This document shows positions 20,432-31,546 of a DNA stretch of 64,000 nt, piece by piece. Numbering within the stretch: position 1 is the stretch's first letter; each line of letters opens with the position of its first letter. The notes below the pieces were generated by a model. That model was not told where the DNA came from. It did not search any database and was given only the letters and a program-made list of their open reading frames with translations. Source of the stretch: Erwinia sp. 198 (GTDB taxonomy: Bacteria; Pseudomonadota; Gammaproteobacteria; Enterobacterales; Enterobacteriaceae); contig NZ_RHUM01000007.1 in assembly GCF_003937915.1 (NCBI RefSeq), positions 124,001-188,000 on the forward strand. Direction: 5' to 3'. Both the position numbers and the translations under genes were made by a program.

Positions 20432-21976
20432 TTAATCAAATTTCATGCGGGAGGCTTTCAGGTTGATCACCGCCAGTACGCCCACCAGCAGGAAAATCAG
20501 CGTGGCGATAGCGGCGGCCAGGCCGAAATCCTGTCCGCCGCCGCCCTCAAAGGCGATACGCCAGGTGTAGCTGACCAGCAAATCGGTATGCCCGGCCGGG
20601 GTGGTGGTGCCAATCCGGTCGGGGCCGCCGTTGGTCAGCAGCTGAACCAGCACAAAGTTATTAAAGTTAAAAGCGAAGCTGGCGATCATCAGCGGCGTCA
20701 GCGGCTTGATCAGCAGGGGCAGCGTAATCAGGAAAAAGTTCTGAATCGGCGAAGCGCCATCCATTGCCGAGGCCTCATAAAGATCGTCAGGAATGGCCTT
20801 CAGCAGCCCCATGCACAAAATCATCATGTAGGGATAGCCGAGCCAGGTATTAACAATAATCAGCATGGTTTTGGCGGTCAGCGGATCGCTGAACCACGCG
20901 GGCTTGATGCCAAACAGATTGCCCAGCAGCAGGTTGATTTCGCCAAAGCTCTGGTTGAATAACCCTTTGAAAATAAGGATAGAAATGAAAGCGGGCACCG
21001 CGTAAGGTAGGATCAGCAGCATGCGATAAACCGCCTTGCCTTTCAGCTGATCCCACTGCACCACGCACGCCAGCACCATGCCGACCGCCGTGGTCAGCAG
21101 CACCGTCAGCAGCGAGAACAGCACCGTCCAGAGAAAGATCGACAGGAAGGGCTTCTGAATACCTGCATCCTGAAAAACGCGCAGGAAGTTTTTCCAGCCG
21201 ATACCGACGGTAAAGCCCGGACTGAGGATTTCCCCGTCCGCCGACTGGTAAAAGCCCGTACTCATATCAGGAGAGTAAACCTTCCCATTCTGGATATTGG
21301 TCAGCTGTTTGCCATCCTCTCCAGGCTGATAAAGTGGCCGGGTGCCGGAAAACTGCCGTAGCGAACTCATCCGCAGCAGCGTGCCGTCGGGCAGTCTGGC
21401 GGCCAGCTGGCCCAGCGCCTGACGATTTTGCGTAATGATCCGCAGCCCGGCTTTGTTGCCGGTCGGTGCGGCCTGCGGGGTCATCGTCAGCGTTTGCGGC
21501 GCGGAAGGCGTAAAGGCAAAGGGCGTGGATGCCAGCATGTCGCCGTTATCGGGCGAGGTCAGCGTCAGCCGCCACCTGTCGCCCGCCGGCCAGAGAGCAA
21601 AATCCCAGGCTTTATCGGCGCGAAACTGCTGTTGCAGCAGCACGCCCTGCGCGCGCTCAAAGGTAAGCTGATGCAGGCTGCTGTAGTTAGTGAAGGCAAT
21701 GGTAATGGTGCATGCCAGCGGGAACAGCACGAACAGCGCCATTCCGGCCAGGCCGGGATAAATATAACGCCAGCTGTAAGCGCGGCGGTTGCCGTAGATA
21801 AACAGCCCCAGGCCGGAAAGCACCAGCGTCAGCATGGCAAAAAGGTATTCTCCCCGTGCGTACATCAGCACGATCAAATAGCCTGTCAGCAGGGCAAAGA
21901 AGATAAGGGTAAACCAGCCGAACACGCGGCTTAACGGCGATCTTCTGTCAGAGCGGCGAATGTGAGCCAGAGACAT
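20432..21976 (-). CDS. malF: maltose ABC transporter permease MalF
   Basis: A 514-residue permease matching E. coli MalF in length. It has eight expected membrane helices and the large periplasmic P2 loop (about residues 90-275) that docks MalE. The EAA loop appears as DDLYEASAMDGASPIQNF near residues 395-412. It forms the substrate-binding half of the MalFGK2 pore in the inner membrane. AAGGAT lies before the start. It follows malE after 55 bases that contain a stable hairpin. Confidence 0.96.
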   Translation of the reverse strand: MSLAHIRRSDRRSPLSRVFGWFTLIFFALLTGYLIVLMYARGEYLFAMLTLVLSGLGLFIYGNRRAYSWRYIYPGLAGMALFVLFPLACTITIAFTNYSSLHQLTFERAQGVLLQQQFRADKAWDFALWPAGDRWRLTLTSPDNGDMLASTPFAFTPSAPQTLTMTPQAAPTGNKAGLRIITQNRQALGQLAARLPDGTLLRMSSLRQFSGTRPLYQPGEDGKQLTNIQNGKVYSPDMSTGFYQSADGEILSPGFTVGIGWKNFLRVFQDAGIQKPFLSIFLWTVLFSLLTVLLTTAVGMVLACVVQWDQLKGKAVYRMLLILPYAVPAFISILIFKGLFNQSFGEINLLLGNLFGIKPAWFSDPLTAKTMLIIVNTWLGYPYMMILCMGLLKAIPDDLYEASAMDGASPIQNFFLITLPLLIKPLTPLMIASFAFNFNNFVLVQLLTNGGPDRIGTTTPAGHTDLLVSYTWRIAFEGGGGQDFGLAAAIATLIFLLVGVLAVINLKASRMKFD

Positions 21977-21996
21977 GGAGCTATCCTTTTCGACGC

Positions 21997-22017
21997 GGGG
22001 CCGCCAGCGGCCGCCCC
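21997..22017 (-). other. GC-rich hairpin between malE and malF
   Basis: GGGGCcGCC-agc-GGCcGCCCC: a near-perfect stem with one mismatch in the 55-base malE-malF gap. In E. coli the same gap holds REP hairpins that protect malE mRNA and lower malF expression. The placement here is analogous, although the sequence is not an E. coli REP. Confidence 0.5.
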
Positions 22018-22031
22018 TTGTTCAGCAGAGG

Positions 22032-23228
22032 CTATCGGGTAATGCGGGTTTCAACGTCTTTCAGCGCCTGCGGCACGGTCTGACGGCCGTTGACGGCGTT
22101 AATAATCGCGCTGCGTTCGGCGTACCAGAAGCCGCTCATTTGCGGGATGTTCGGCATGATTTCGCCGTTTTTCGCGTTAGCCATGGTGGCGGCGATGCGC
22201 GGATCCTGCTCCAGCTTCGCCTGGTAAGATTTCAGCGCGACGGCACCCAGCGGCTTATCTTTGTTGACCATCGCCAGGCCGTCATCGGTAATCAGGTAGT
22301 TTTCCAGAAACTCTTTCGCCAGCTCTTTGTTCGGGCTGGCAGCATTGATGCCCGCGGTCAGCACGCCGACAAACGGCCGGGAAGGCTTGCCATGGAAGGT
22401 CGGCAGCGGGGCGACGCCGTAGTTGATTTTGCTTTTATCCAGGTTAGCCCAGGCCCAGGGGCCGTCGATGGTCAGCGCCGTCTGGCCCTTGTTAAAGGCC
22501 GCTTCGGCAATCGAATAGTCGGTATCCGGGCTGATATGTTTGTTTTTGACCAAATCAACGATGAACTGCAGGCCCGCCTGCGATCCGGCATTGTTCACGC
22601 CGGTGTTTTTGATGTCGTATTTGCCGTCGACATATTTAAAAGCGTAGCCGCCGTCGGCCGCGATAACCGGCCAGGTGAAATAGGGTTCCTGAAGGTTCCA
22701 CATAATGGCGCTTTGGCCTTTGGCGCGCAGGGTCTTATCCAGCGTCGGGATTTCTTCCCAGGTTTTGGGCGCTTCCTTCACCAGATCTTTGTTATAAATC
22801 AGCGATAGCGACTCTACCGCGATAGGATAGCCGATCTGCTTGCCGTTAAAGGTCACGGCATCCCAGGTGAACGGAAACAGCTTATCCTTAAAAGCCTGGT
22901 CCGGGCTGACTTCCGCCACCAGACCAGACTGCGCGTAGCCGCCGAAACGGTCGTGCGCCCAAAAAATAATGTCGGGGCCGTCGCCCGTCGCGGCCACCTG
23001 CGGATACTTCTCTTCCAGCTTGTCAGGATGCTCAACCGTCACCTTGATGCCCGTATCCTGTTCAAACTTTTTCCCCACTTCCGCCAGGCCGTTATAGCCT
23101 TTGTCGCCGTTGATCCAGATCACCAGCTTGCCTTCTTCGATTTTGGCGAAGGCGGCGGAAGAGAGCGCCAGCGTAGCCAGCGCTGACAGGGCGGCGGTGT
23201 GCTTAACAATGTTCTTGATACTGAGCAT
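22032..23228 (-). CDS. malE: periplasmic maltose-binding protein
   Basis: A 398-residue solute-binding protein. It has a Sec signal peptide (about residues 1-26, hydrophobic core [16 protein letters not shown], then [20 protein letters not shown]). The mature part is very close to E. coli MalE in the ligand-binding segments, for example [12 protein letters not shown] and [20 protein letters not shown]. It captures maltose and maltodextrins in the periplasm and delivers them to MalFG. The start at 23228 has AAGGA 9 bases upstream; the upstream in-frame ATG codons lack a signal peptide and are rejected. First gene of malEFG, divergent from malK. Confidence 0.97.
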   Translation of the reverse strand: MLSIKNIVKHTAALSALATLALSSAAFAKIEEGKLVIWINGDKGYNGLAEVGKKFEQDTGIKVTVEHPDKLEEKYPQVAATGDGPDIIFWAHDRFGGYAQSGLVAEVSPDQAFKDKLFPFTWDAVTFNGKQIGYPIAVESLSLIYNKDLVKEAPKTWEEIPTLDKTLRAKGQSAIMWNLQEPYFTWPVIAADGGYAFKYVDGKYDIKNTGVNNAGSQAGLQFIVDLVKNKHISPDTDYSIAEAAFNKGQTALTIDGPWAWANLDKSKINYGVAPLPTFHGKPSRPFVGVLTAGINAASPNKELAKEFLENYLITDDGLAMVNKDKPLGAVALKSYQAKLEQDPRIAATMANAKNGEIMPNIPQMSGFWYAERSAIINAVNGRQTVPQALKDVETRITR

Positions 23229-23593
23229 GATCGAGTCCTTATAGCGGTAAGCCCCAGGTTTCTTCACGTTGCAGACAGCGAAGAGCGTACCGGTCAGTGT
23301 GCAATCAAGCAGTAGCGGCTTCATCCTCCCCCGCTCTACGCCCCCACCGCTCAAACTGTGACCTCGCCTGCACGGCTGTCGCTAATCACGCCTGGTGCAG
23401 CCAATCAGAGGTTGTTTTTTGCAACGCAGATCACGTATTTCCCCTTTCGCCGTCGGCGTCGAGCGCGGGTCTTCGCTTTTTATCCTCCTGGCCTCTCCGC
23501 CAGCAAAAACCGCGCGACGGCTGATTACTCCTGGCAGGCGGCACGTCATGCTGCGGCGTAATCGGTTTACTGACGGATGAAGAGGAAGAGAGG
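23229..23593. promoter_or_regulatory. malE-malK divergent control region
   Basis: A 365-base gap between two divergent maltose operons, where E. coli has several MalT boxes and CRP sites. The clearest MalT-box-like element is CATCCTCCCC at 23322-23331 (9/10 in reverse sense). A weaker one, ACGGATGAAG, lies at 23572-23581 just ahead of malK. A half-site TGTGA near 23357 could belong to a CRP site, but no full CRP palindrome is evident by eye. Confidence 0.45.
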
Positions 23594-26022
<2,429 letters not shown>

Positions 26023-26041
26023 TACCAACAAGGAAAATTTG

Positions 26042-26920
26042 ATGAAAAAGACGCTGCTCTCTCTTTGTCTGTCGCTCAGCCTGATCGCGGGTGCGCAAGC
26101 GGCGCCGCAGGATGCCTCTGCTGCACCGAAGATTTCTGCCCAAACCTTGCGTAGCCTTGCCTGGACGCCGCTGGTGCCGCCCGTCACGCAGGATGTGACG
26201 CTCGGCAGCACCGCAACGAAGATTAATCAGGGCGAAATTCAGGGCGCCGCTGCGGCCTTCTCACTGCCTGCCGATCGTGGCTCGCTGGAAATTGTTTTAA
26301 CCAGCATGGTGACGGGAAAAACGGTCTATGCGCCCAACGTGCTGGTGCTTGACGAACAGATGCGGCCAGCAGCGTTTTATCCTGCCAGCTATTTTCCTTA
26401 TCAAAAGCCGGGGCTGGTCTCCAGCGACAGGCTGGAGGGCACGCTGAAGCTGACCCCGGCGTTGGGCCAGAAGCAGATTTACCTGCTGGTTTACACCACG
26501 CAAAAAAATCTTCAGTCGACCACGCAAATGGTGAATCCTGCCAAAGCCTATGCGGCCGGCGTGGGCAATGCGGTGCCGGATATCCCCGATCCGGTGGCCA
26601 CGCATACGCCGACCGGCAAGATCAGTCTGAAGGTTACCGCCGAGCAAAAAGCCGGTAACGTTATGATCGGCCAGCTTTTACCTTCTTCCGAACCGGCACC
26701 TGCCGCGGCGGTTATTGGCTCTACTGCAGGAACTGAAGCGGCTCCGCCGGCAAAACCTGCCGCACCGATGCTCGACGAGTCGGATAACTATTTTAACGAG
26801 GCGATTAAAAAGGCCGTGAAGGCCGGAGACGTGGATAAGGCGTTAAAATTGCTGAATGAGGCCGAGCGTCTTGGGTCTACCACGGCTCGCCAGACCTTTA
26901 TAAACAGCGTGAAGCATTAA
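26042..26920 (+). CDS. malM: periplasmic protein MalM
   Basis: A 292-residue exported protein (signal peptide about residues 1-22, ending AQA) matching E. coli MalM: APNVLVLDEQMRPAAFYPAS, PGLVSSDRLEGTLKLTPALG, DIPDPVATHTPTG and the C-terminal KAGDVDKALKLLNEAERLGS are shared. Its exact role is unknown; it is a maltose-regulon periplasmic protein. AAGGA precedes ATG 26042, 19 bases after lamB. A proline/alanine-rich linker sits near residues 215-240. Downstream, GGCAAGC/GCTTGTC with T6 further on may act as a weak terminator near 26953-26988. Confidence 0.9.
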   Translation: MKKTLLSLCLSLSLIAGAQAAPQDASAAPKISAQTLRSLAWTPLVPPVTQDVTLGSTATKINQGEIQGAAAAFSLPADRGSLEIVLTSMVTGKTVYAPNVLVLDEQMRPAAFYPASYFPYQKPGLVSSDRLEGTLKLTPALGQKQIYLLVYTTQKNLQSTTQMVNPAKAYAAGVGNAVPDIPDPVATHTPTGKISLKVTAEQKAGNVMIGQLLPSSEPAPAAAVIGSTAGTEAAPPAKPAAPMLDESDNYFNEAIKKAVKAGDVDKALKLLNEAERLGSTTARQTFINSVKH

Positions 26921-27087
26921 CACTGGCGGATCGCCTGGCCATCATCAGGGGGGCGGCAAGCATGACGCTTGTCGGCCTGCTGGTTTTTTATGGCTGACGC
27001 TGCTTTGTGCCTGTCGGGCCGGGGCTTCTTATTACCGCCGCTGCTTTGTGTCTGCCGGGCTGCTGGCTTTCTGTCGTGGCCGCCGCT

Positions 27088-28008
27088 TTACGCGGGCCAG
27101 CGCTGAAGCGCACGCCTGAGCTGTCGTGAAGAAGAAAACCCGGCCACCCGCGCCGCTTTTTCCACGCCTTCGCCCTGCTGTAAACGCTGCCGGGCCAGCG
27201 CCAGCCTGAGCTGCTCGTGATAGTCCCGCACGCCGATCCCTAAATGCTGCCTGAACAGGCGCGTCAGATGACGAGCGCTGACGTGTACGCGTCCGGCAAT
27301 CTCCTCCAGTGGCCAGTCTCGCTCCGGGTGGGCGATCAGCAAATCCTGCGTACGATGAATAGCCGGATTAATATGATTACGATAGCGTAGCCAGGGTGAA
27401 AGCTGGGGATCGTCACCCGAGCGGCGAAACCAAATCACCATTTCCCGGGCCACCGCCAGTGCCGTCTGCGGGCCGCACAGGCGGTGGATAAGATGGAGCG
27501 CCAGATCGATACCCGCGGTAATGCCTGCGCTGGTACAAATACCGCGATCTTCCACAAAAATGCGGTTTTCTCTGATGATAGCGGTAGGTTCAGCGCTTTT
27601 CAGCCGATGGATGACTTCGTGATGGGTCGTGCAATGTATGCCGCGCAGCAGGCCGCTGCGCGCGGCCAGGACAGCGCCGGAACAGATACAGACCAGCGTA
27701 ATTTGCCTGGCATGAATGGCTGGCTGCAGGCGCATCAGCCAGTGCCGAGCGGCCATGGCCTGCGGCGTATTGAAAGCGACGCTGGAATCCGCTACGCCCG
27801 GCACCACCAGCAGGCTGCCGACAGGCAGGCTTTCCGGTAACGACGCCAGCTGGCTGATGGTCATGCCGGTCGAGGTTGGCACGCTTTCCTGCGGGCCAAT
27901 ATAATGCAGGCTGAAGGCATCCCCGGCCAGCTGAAGCGTTTCCGCCGGGCCGGTAATATCCAGCGTCATTACGCCGGGAAGCGTTAAAAACCAGACCGGG
28001 ATCGCCAT
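27088..28008 (-). CDS. GlxA-type regulator (DJ-1/PfpI plus AraC helix-turn-helix)
   Basis: A 306-residue transcription regulator. Residues 1-180 form a DJ-1/PfpI-like amidase-fold domain with the nucleophile-elbow sequence VCICSGAVLAARSGLL. Residues 205-306 form an AraC-type double helix-turn-helix (PLEEIAGRVHVSARHLTRLF, then VEKAARVAGFSSSRQLRRAL). It likely controls a nearby catabolic or detoxifying gene; the cysteine hydrolase upstream on the same strand, 24 bases away, is the obvious candidate. The elbow cysteine is kept, but the family usually lacks enzyme activity. The ligand is unknown. Its position just after malM is not known to have maltose meaning. Confidence 0.85.
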   Translation of the reverse strand: MAIPVWFLTLPGVMTLDITGPAETLQLAGDAFSLHYIGPQESVPTSTGMTISQLASLPESLPVGSLLVVPGVADSSVAFNTPQAMAARHWLMRLQPAIHARQITLVCICSGAVLAARSGLLRGIHCTTHHEVIHRLKSAEPTAIIRENRIFVEDRGICTSAGITAGIDLALHLIHRLCGPQTALAVAREMVIWFRRSGDDPQLSPWLRYRNHINPAIHRTQDLLIAHPERDWPLEEIAGRVHVSARHLTRLFRQHLGIGVRDYHEQLRLALARQRLQQGEGVEKAARVAGFSSSRQLRRALQRWPA

Positions 28009-28032
28009 ATTTTTCTCCAGTACGCTGGCGCT

Positions 28033-28575
28033 TTATTTCAGCGCCTGCAAACACGCTTCTACGGTAGCAATAGCGGCAAAACGGTTTAGCAGCACGCTTT
28101 CAGTATGGTGACGCAGATCGGCGATGCCGAGCGTCGTCCCTTTATGCGTAATCGGGAAGGTCAGGGTTGCCTCGGTGACGAAAGTGACTTTATAACCCAA
28201 ATCGGACGCGACGCGGGCCGTGGTTTCACAGCACTGTTCGGTACGCAGCCCGCTGATAATCAAGTGTGTGACCTGACGTTCACTCAGCCATGCAGCCAGG
28301 CCAGAGTCGGTCAGCGCGTTATGCACCTGTTTCTGCACGGTGACGGCAGGCTGATGCTGCAAAAAAGGCAGGCGCTTTACCAGGCCTGACGCCAGCGAGA
28401 ACGGGCCGTCCACCTCAACATGAAACACATCCACCACCGGAATTTTTCTGGCCTGGCAGCCCGCAATCAGCTCACTCAGCTTGTGCTCAAAGGCCGGGAC
28501 TTCCGGCGTGTCAGAGTAGCCACGATGATAGAAAGATTCCTGGGCGTCAATCACTAACAGTACGGTATCGGTCAT
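28033..28575 (-). CDS. isochorismatase-like cysteine hydrolase
   Basis: A 180-residue protein starting MTDTVLLVIDAQESFYHRGY, the classic opening of cysteine hydrolases of the isochorismatase/nicotinamidase fold with the catalytic Asp in VIDAQ. The catalytic-cysteine loop reads ISGLRTEQCCETTARVASDL, with the cis-peptide region before it. The substrate is unknown: an amide or enol ether is expected. The start at 28575 is chosen because GGAG lies 8 bases upstream and family alignments begin here; the same frame is open for another 109 codons upstream but reads as non-coding. It is probably co-transcribed with the GlxA-type regulator. Confidence 0.85.
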   Translation of the reverse strand: MTDTVLLVIDAQESFYHRGYSDTPEVPAFEHKLSELIAGCQARKIPVVDVFHVEVDGPFSLASGLVKRLPFLQHQPAVTVQKQVHNALTDSGLAAWLSERQVTHLIISGLRTEQCCETTARVASDLGYKVTFVTEATLTFPITHKGTTLGIADLRHHTESVLLNRFAAIATVEACLQALK

Positions 28576-29037
28576 TTTGGGACTCCGGTTTGCAGGGCTG
28601 TAACGTCGATAATGAGGGGGATCGACGCCGTGCAGAAGGCCAAAAAAGGACAGGATTACGTTCAGGAAGGACAACAGCGAGAAGGGCATCACTTTCGCCG
28701 TGGCTACAAGTGAAGGCACGGGCCCCGGCCGTGTTTTATCGTAATAATAATTCGGATGCGATAAGCCGGGCAGGTTAAGCAGCCGCCACGCCGATTTCGC
28801 CGTGGTGGTCATTCGCCGTCTCCCCGGTATTAAAGGGATGCAAAGCATGTTTGTGCTGAAAGAGATCAAACCGCTGGCGAGCCTGCCTGTTAAAAAGCGC
28901 ATTTAAAGCGGGCCTGATGCCGATGCGCTTTTTCCTGCTTCCCTTGCTATGAAAGAAGAGATAATGTGCGCGTGACGAAGTGGCGCTTCCTCGCTGACCG
29001 GTGCCACCTGATAATTTCATTTTCAGCGGAGAAAATC
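28576..29037. other. intergenic region, no gene supported
   Basis: Divergent promoters for the hydrolase and the RcnB-like gene must lie here. The only long open frame is the in-frame extension of the hydrolase, which shows no recognisable protein. The ribosome-binding site GCGGAG lies at the right end. Confidence 0.4.
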
Positions 29038-29520
29038 ATGAGTAAGTCGACGTCCATTCTCTTTTCTGCTTTTTTACTGACTGCCACGCCGTTAGTGTCT
29101 ACGGCTTTTGCAGAAGATGTTCAGACGCAGCAGGATCCTGCCGCCGCCGCGCCAGCTGCGGATGCGCCCGCTCCGGCAGCACCTGCACCGGCAGCACCTG
29201 CACCGGTAGCGCCGGAAGCACAAACGCCATCTCAGGCGCAGACGCCTTCAGGCGAAACGGCTGCACCGCAGCGCGATCCGGCCCATCCTTATGAAATTCA
29301 GTACTTTTTTGCCGATTTTCAGCGTTTCACTATCGGCAGCGTGGTGCCCGATCGCTACCGCACTAAAAAATATGAGATTGTGGACTGGAAAACCCGCAAC
29401 CTGCCCGCGCCTGAGCAGGGCACCAGCTGGACCTATATGGGCGGCAACTACGTGCAGATTTCTAAAGAAGATGGCCGCATCCTGAAAGTGGAATCCGGCG
29501 ACATTTTTTACAAGCAATAG
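29038..29520 (+). CDS. RcnB-like periplasmic protein
   Basis: A 160-residue exported protein. The signal peptide is about residues 1-24 (hydrophobic core ILFSAFLLTATPLVSTAFA). It is followed by a 50-residue Ala/Pro-rich low-complexity linker and an RcnB-family domain with FFADFQRFTIGSVVPDRYRT, RNLPAPEQGTSWTYMGGNYV and GDIFYKQ. E. coli RcnB is a periplasmic protein needed for nickel/cobalt homeostasis with RcnA; no rcnA is nearby, so metal handling is only inferred. The linker DNA contains imperfect 15-base repeats (GCACCGGCAGCACCT type) near 29170-29210. Start chosen at 29038 with GGAG upstream. Confidence 0.8.
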   Translation: MSKSTSILFSAFLLTATPLVSTAFAEDVQTQQDPAAAAPAADAPAPAAPAPAAPAPVAPEAQTPSQAQTPSGETAAPQRDPAHPYEIQYFFADFQRFTIGSVVPDRYRTKKYEIVDWKTRNLPAPEQGTSWTYMGGNYVQISKEDGRILKVESGDIFYKQ

Positions 29521-29524
29521 GCCA

Positions 29525-29556
29525 TAAAAAAGCCCGGCGTTTAACGCCGGGCTTTA
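29525..29556. terminator. bidirectional terminator
   Basis: AAAAAAGCCCGGCG-tttaa-CGCCGGGCTTT, a long GC-rich stem with A- and T-flanks, between two converging genes. Confidence 0.85.
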
Positions 29557-29580
29557 CGAGTGTTGGCAAGGCAGCGTCTT

Positions 29581-30195
29581 TTATTCCGCCTTCGCCCGAT
29601 CGCCATACAGATAGCCCAGCGAAGCCAGCAGGCACAGGCTATAGCCCAACAGTTCGCAGCCTTCCTCCGCCATGTTTTTCACCGTATGGTTATAGCCATC
29701 CAGCATCAGGTGCTGCCAGAGGTCGCGCATACCAAACAGGCGCGCAAACACCAGAATAGTCAGCAAACCCGCGCACAACATGCCCCAGGCAGGATGACGC
29801 AGCAGATCGGCCAGGCCTTTCACGGCGCGCTTTGGCTGTAGCACGGCAATGGCGACGCACGCGGCGGCGGTGGCCAGCGCGAACCACACCCAGCTGCCGT
29901 GCGACAGCTCGTCGAACAGGAAATCCAGCTCGCGGATCAGCATACAGGTGAAGAATCCGCCGATAAGTATCAGCGTCGGCCTGATGGCAGGCTGTCGATA
30001 TGCACCATGAAAATAGAGCAGCGCGATAGCCAGCAGCATCAGTTCCTGAGCGATTTCAGTAAATGAGGTCTCGTGTACGCCATCGTTCATCCAGCGAACA
30101 TCGATAAAAACCACTCCCATCATGGCGGCCAGAAACAGCGCGCAGCCAATAAAAGCCAACGCCTTGCGGCGGATAAAAAGTAAATCAGATTGCAT
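29581..30195 (-). CDS. inner-membrane protein of unknown function
   Basis: A 204-residue protein with about six hydrophobic helices (for example FIGCALFLAAMMGVVFIDV and AWGMLCAGLLTILVFARLF) and short charged loops including LIRELDFLFDELSHGSW. I do not recognise the family. A conserved-looking acidic/histidine stretch near the end (LDGYNHTVKNMAEEGCELLG) could be functional. The start at 30195 (MQSDLLFIRR) has GGGGC upstream and is preferred over the ATG eight codons earlier. Monocistronic, converging on the terminator at 29525. Confidence 0.7.
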   Translation of the reverse strand: MQSDLLFIRRKALAFIGCALFLAAMMGVVFIDVRWMNDGVHETSFTEIAQELMLLAIALLYFHGAYRQPAIRPTLILIGGFFTCMLIRELDFLFDELSHGSWVWFALATAAACVAIAVLQPKRAVKGLADLLRHPAWGMLCAGLLTILVFARLFGMRDLWQHLMLDGYNHTVKNMAEEGCELLGYSLCLLASLGYLYGDRAKAE

Positions 30196-30329
30196 AATGC
30201 CCCTTATTTTTCGGGGCAATTATAGGCACTGGGTCGGCTCAGGCTTACCAATTAATGCCGCCAGCCTGCGGCGGCGGCGCCGATTTGAGTTAATTAATGC
30301 AGAAAAGCGCCGAAAATCCCGGTTAAGGA

Positions 30330-30920
30330 TTAATTCGGGAGCTGATATCTTTGCTGTTGGCGGGTAAACCAGGCAAGCGGCACGTAATAAGGCGCCTGCG
30401 TCAGCTGCTCAATACCGCTTTCGATAATAGTGGAAGCCTGCCGCCACAGCGCTTCATCTCCCTCTTTCAGCAAGGCGATCTGCACGCGTTTTTCTATCAG
30501 ATAAACGCGGGCAAAGTGCGGATCGTAATGAATAATCGAGCGGGTGTTATCAATGATATCGGCCAGCTTGATGGTCTGGGCGTCGCCCGAGGCCTGCGCC
30601 GTATGGCGAAAATGGGCCACTTTACGCGCCGCGCGATTTTTTGCGTCGGGCTGCTTGCTGTCTGTCAGCATCGCCACCAGCGAGGCGACCTCAGCGCCAA
30701 AATGGCTCTCAATATCCGCCAGCGTGTTGGACGTATCCTCGACCGTGTCGTGCAGCCATGCGGCGGCCAGCATGATTTCATTATCGGTTACGCTGCGCAC
30801 CAGCTCCACTACCGCGGCCGGATGTACGATATAAGGCTCATCGGTATATTTGCGACGCTGACCCGTGTCAGCATGAGCCTTGCTGGCGTAGCGTCGGGCC
30901 TTTTCTTCCAGTGAATACAT
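30330..30920 (-). CDS. HD-domain hydrolase, MESH1-like (small alarmone hydrolase type)
   Basis: A 196-residue stand-alone HD phosphohydrolase resembling the hydrolase half of RelA/SpoT. Visible metal-binding and active-site residues are H33 (YIVHP), H57-D58 (WLHDTVEDT) with E61-D62, and D119 (IKLADIIDN). It lacks the synthetase and TGS/ACT domains, so it matches MESH1/small alarmone hydrolases that cleave (p)ppGpp or NADPH. The start at 30920 ([10 protein letters not shown]) has AGGGGAG upstream. It is divergent from ohrR across 66 bases. The substrate is inferred from the family, not shown. Confidence 0.8.
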   Translation of the reverse strand: MYSLEEKARRYASKAHADTGQRRKYTDEPYIVHPAAVVELVRSVTDNEIMLAAAWLHDTVEDTSNTLADIESHFGAEVASLVAMLTDSKQPDAKNRAARKVAHFRHTAQASGDAQTIKLADIIDNTRSIIHYDPHFARVYLIEKRVQIALLKEGDEALWRQASTIIESGIEQLTQAPYYVPLAWFTRQQQRYQLPN

Positions 30921-30960
30921 CGGTTTTCTCCCCTGAGCTTTAATATTCGCTTGCAATTAT

Positions 30961-30972
30961 ATAGCGCGCTAT
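30961..30972. promoter_or_regulatory. candidate OhrR operator before ohrR
   Basis: The perfect palindrome ATAGCGCGCTAT lies in AT-rich sequence 14 bases before the ohrR ATG. It resembles the element before ohr. Confidence 0.4.
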
Positions 30973-30986
30973 TTATATTTTTTGCC

Positions 30987-31445
30987 ATGACCACAGATAA
31001 AGATGACAAAAAAGCGGAAGCCTCGCCACTGTTGCTTGATCAACAGCTCTGCTTCGCGCTCTATTCCACCAATCTGGCGCTGCACAAGCTTTACCGCCAG
31101 CTGCTGGCGCCGCTCGATATCACCTATCCGCAATATCTGGTGATGCTGGTGCTGTGGGAGCGCGATGACGTGACGGTTTCCGAAATCGGCGAACGGTTGT
31201 TTCTGGACTCCGCCACGCTGACGCCGCTGCTGAAAAGGCTGGAGGCGGCGGGTCTGCTGGATCGTCAGCGCTCGCGCAAAGACGAGCGTCAGGTGGTGGT
31301 GACGCTGACCGAACAGGGTCGCGAGCTGCGCCATAAAGCGGTCGATTTACCGCAGGCCGTCAGCTGCGCCGCCGCCTGTGATGCGGAAAAAATGCGCGTG
31401 CTGAAAGCCGAACTGGAAAGCCTGCGCGACAGCCTCAACGGCTAG
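30987..31445 (+). CDS. ohrR: organic-peroxide-sensing MarR regulator OhrR
   Basis: A 152-residue MarR-family repressor, assigned to OhrR by the reactive cysteine C22 ([10 protein letters not shown]) and the gene order ohrR-ohr. Winged-helix segments are [20 protein letters not shown] and [20 protein letters not shown], with the wing [10 protein letters not shown]. It also has C127 and C131 ([11 protein letters not shown]); C127 matches the second cysteine of two-Cys OhrR proteins that form an intersubunit disulfide on oxidation. It should repress ohr until organic hydroperoxide oxidises C22. The start at 30987 is the family start; the ATG 12 codons earlier is rejected. Confidence 0.88.
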   Translation: MTTDKDDKKAEASPLLLDQQLCFALYSTNLALHKLYRQLLAPLDITYPQYLVMLVLWERDDVTVSEIGERLFLDSATLTPLLKRLEAAGLLDRQRSRKDERQVVVTLTEQGRELRHKAVDLPQAVSCAAACDAEKMRVLKAELESLRDSLNG

Positions 31446-31508
31446 ATCCTGGTCTCGCTCCGGAGAGGCTATACTGATTACAGGCGCCTCATTAAGTCGC
31501 TCGCGATT

Positions 31509-31523
31509 TAATAGCGCATATTA
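31509..31523. promoter_or_regulatory. candidate OhrR operator before ohr
   Basis: TAATAGCGCATATTA, an imperfect palindrome sharing ATAGCGC with the element before ohrR, 24 bases upstream of ohr. Confidence 0.4.
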
Positions 31524-31546
31524 AACCTAACGAAAGGAGTTGCCTG

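Noticed and set aside
28576-28902. N-terminal extension of the cysteine hydrolase by about 109 residues
   Set aside because: The family starts at MTDTVLLVID with a good ribosome-binding site; the extension has no recognisable protein features.
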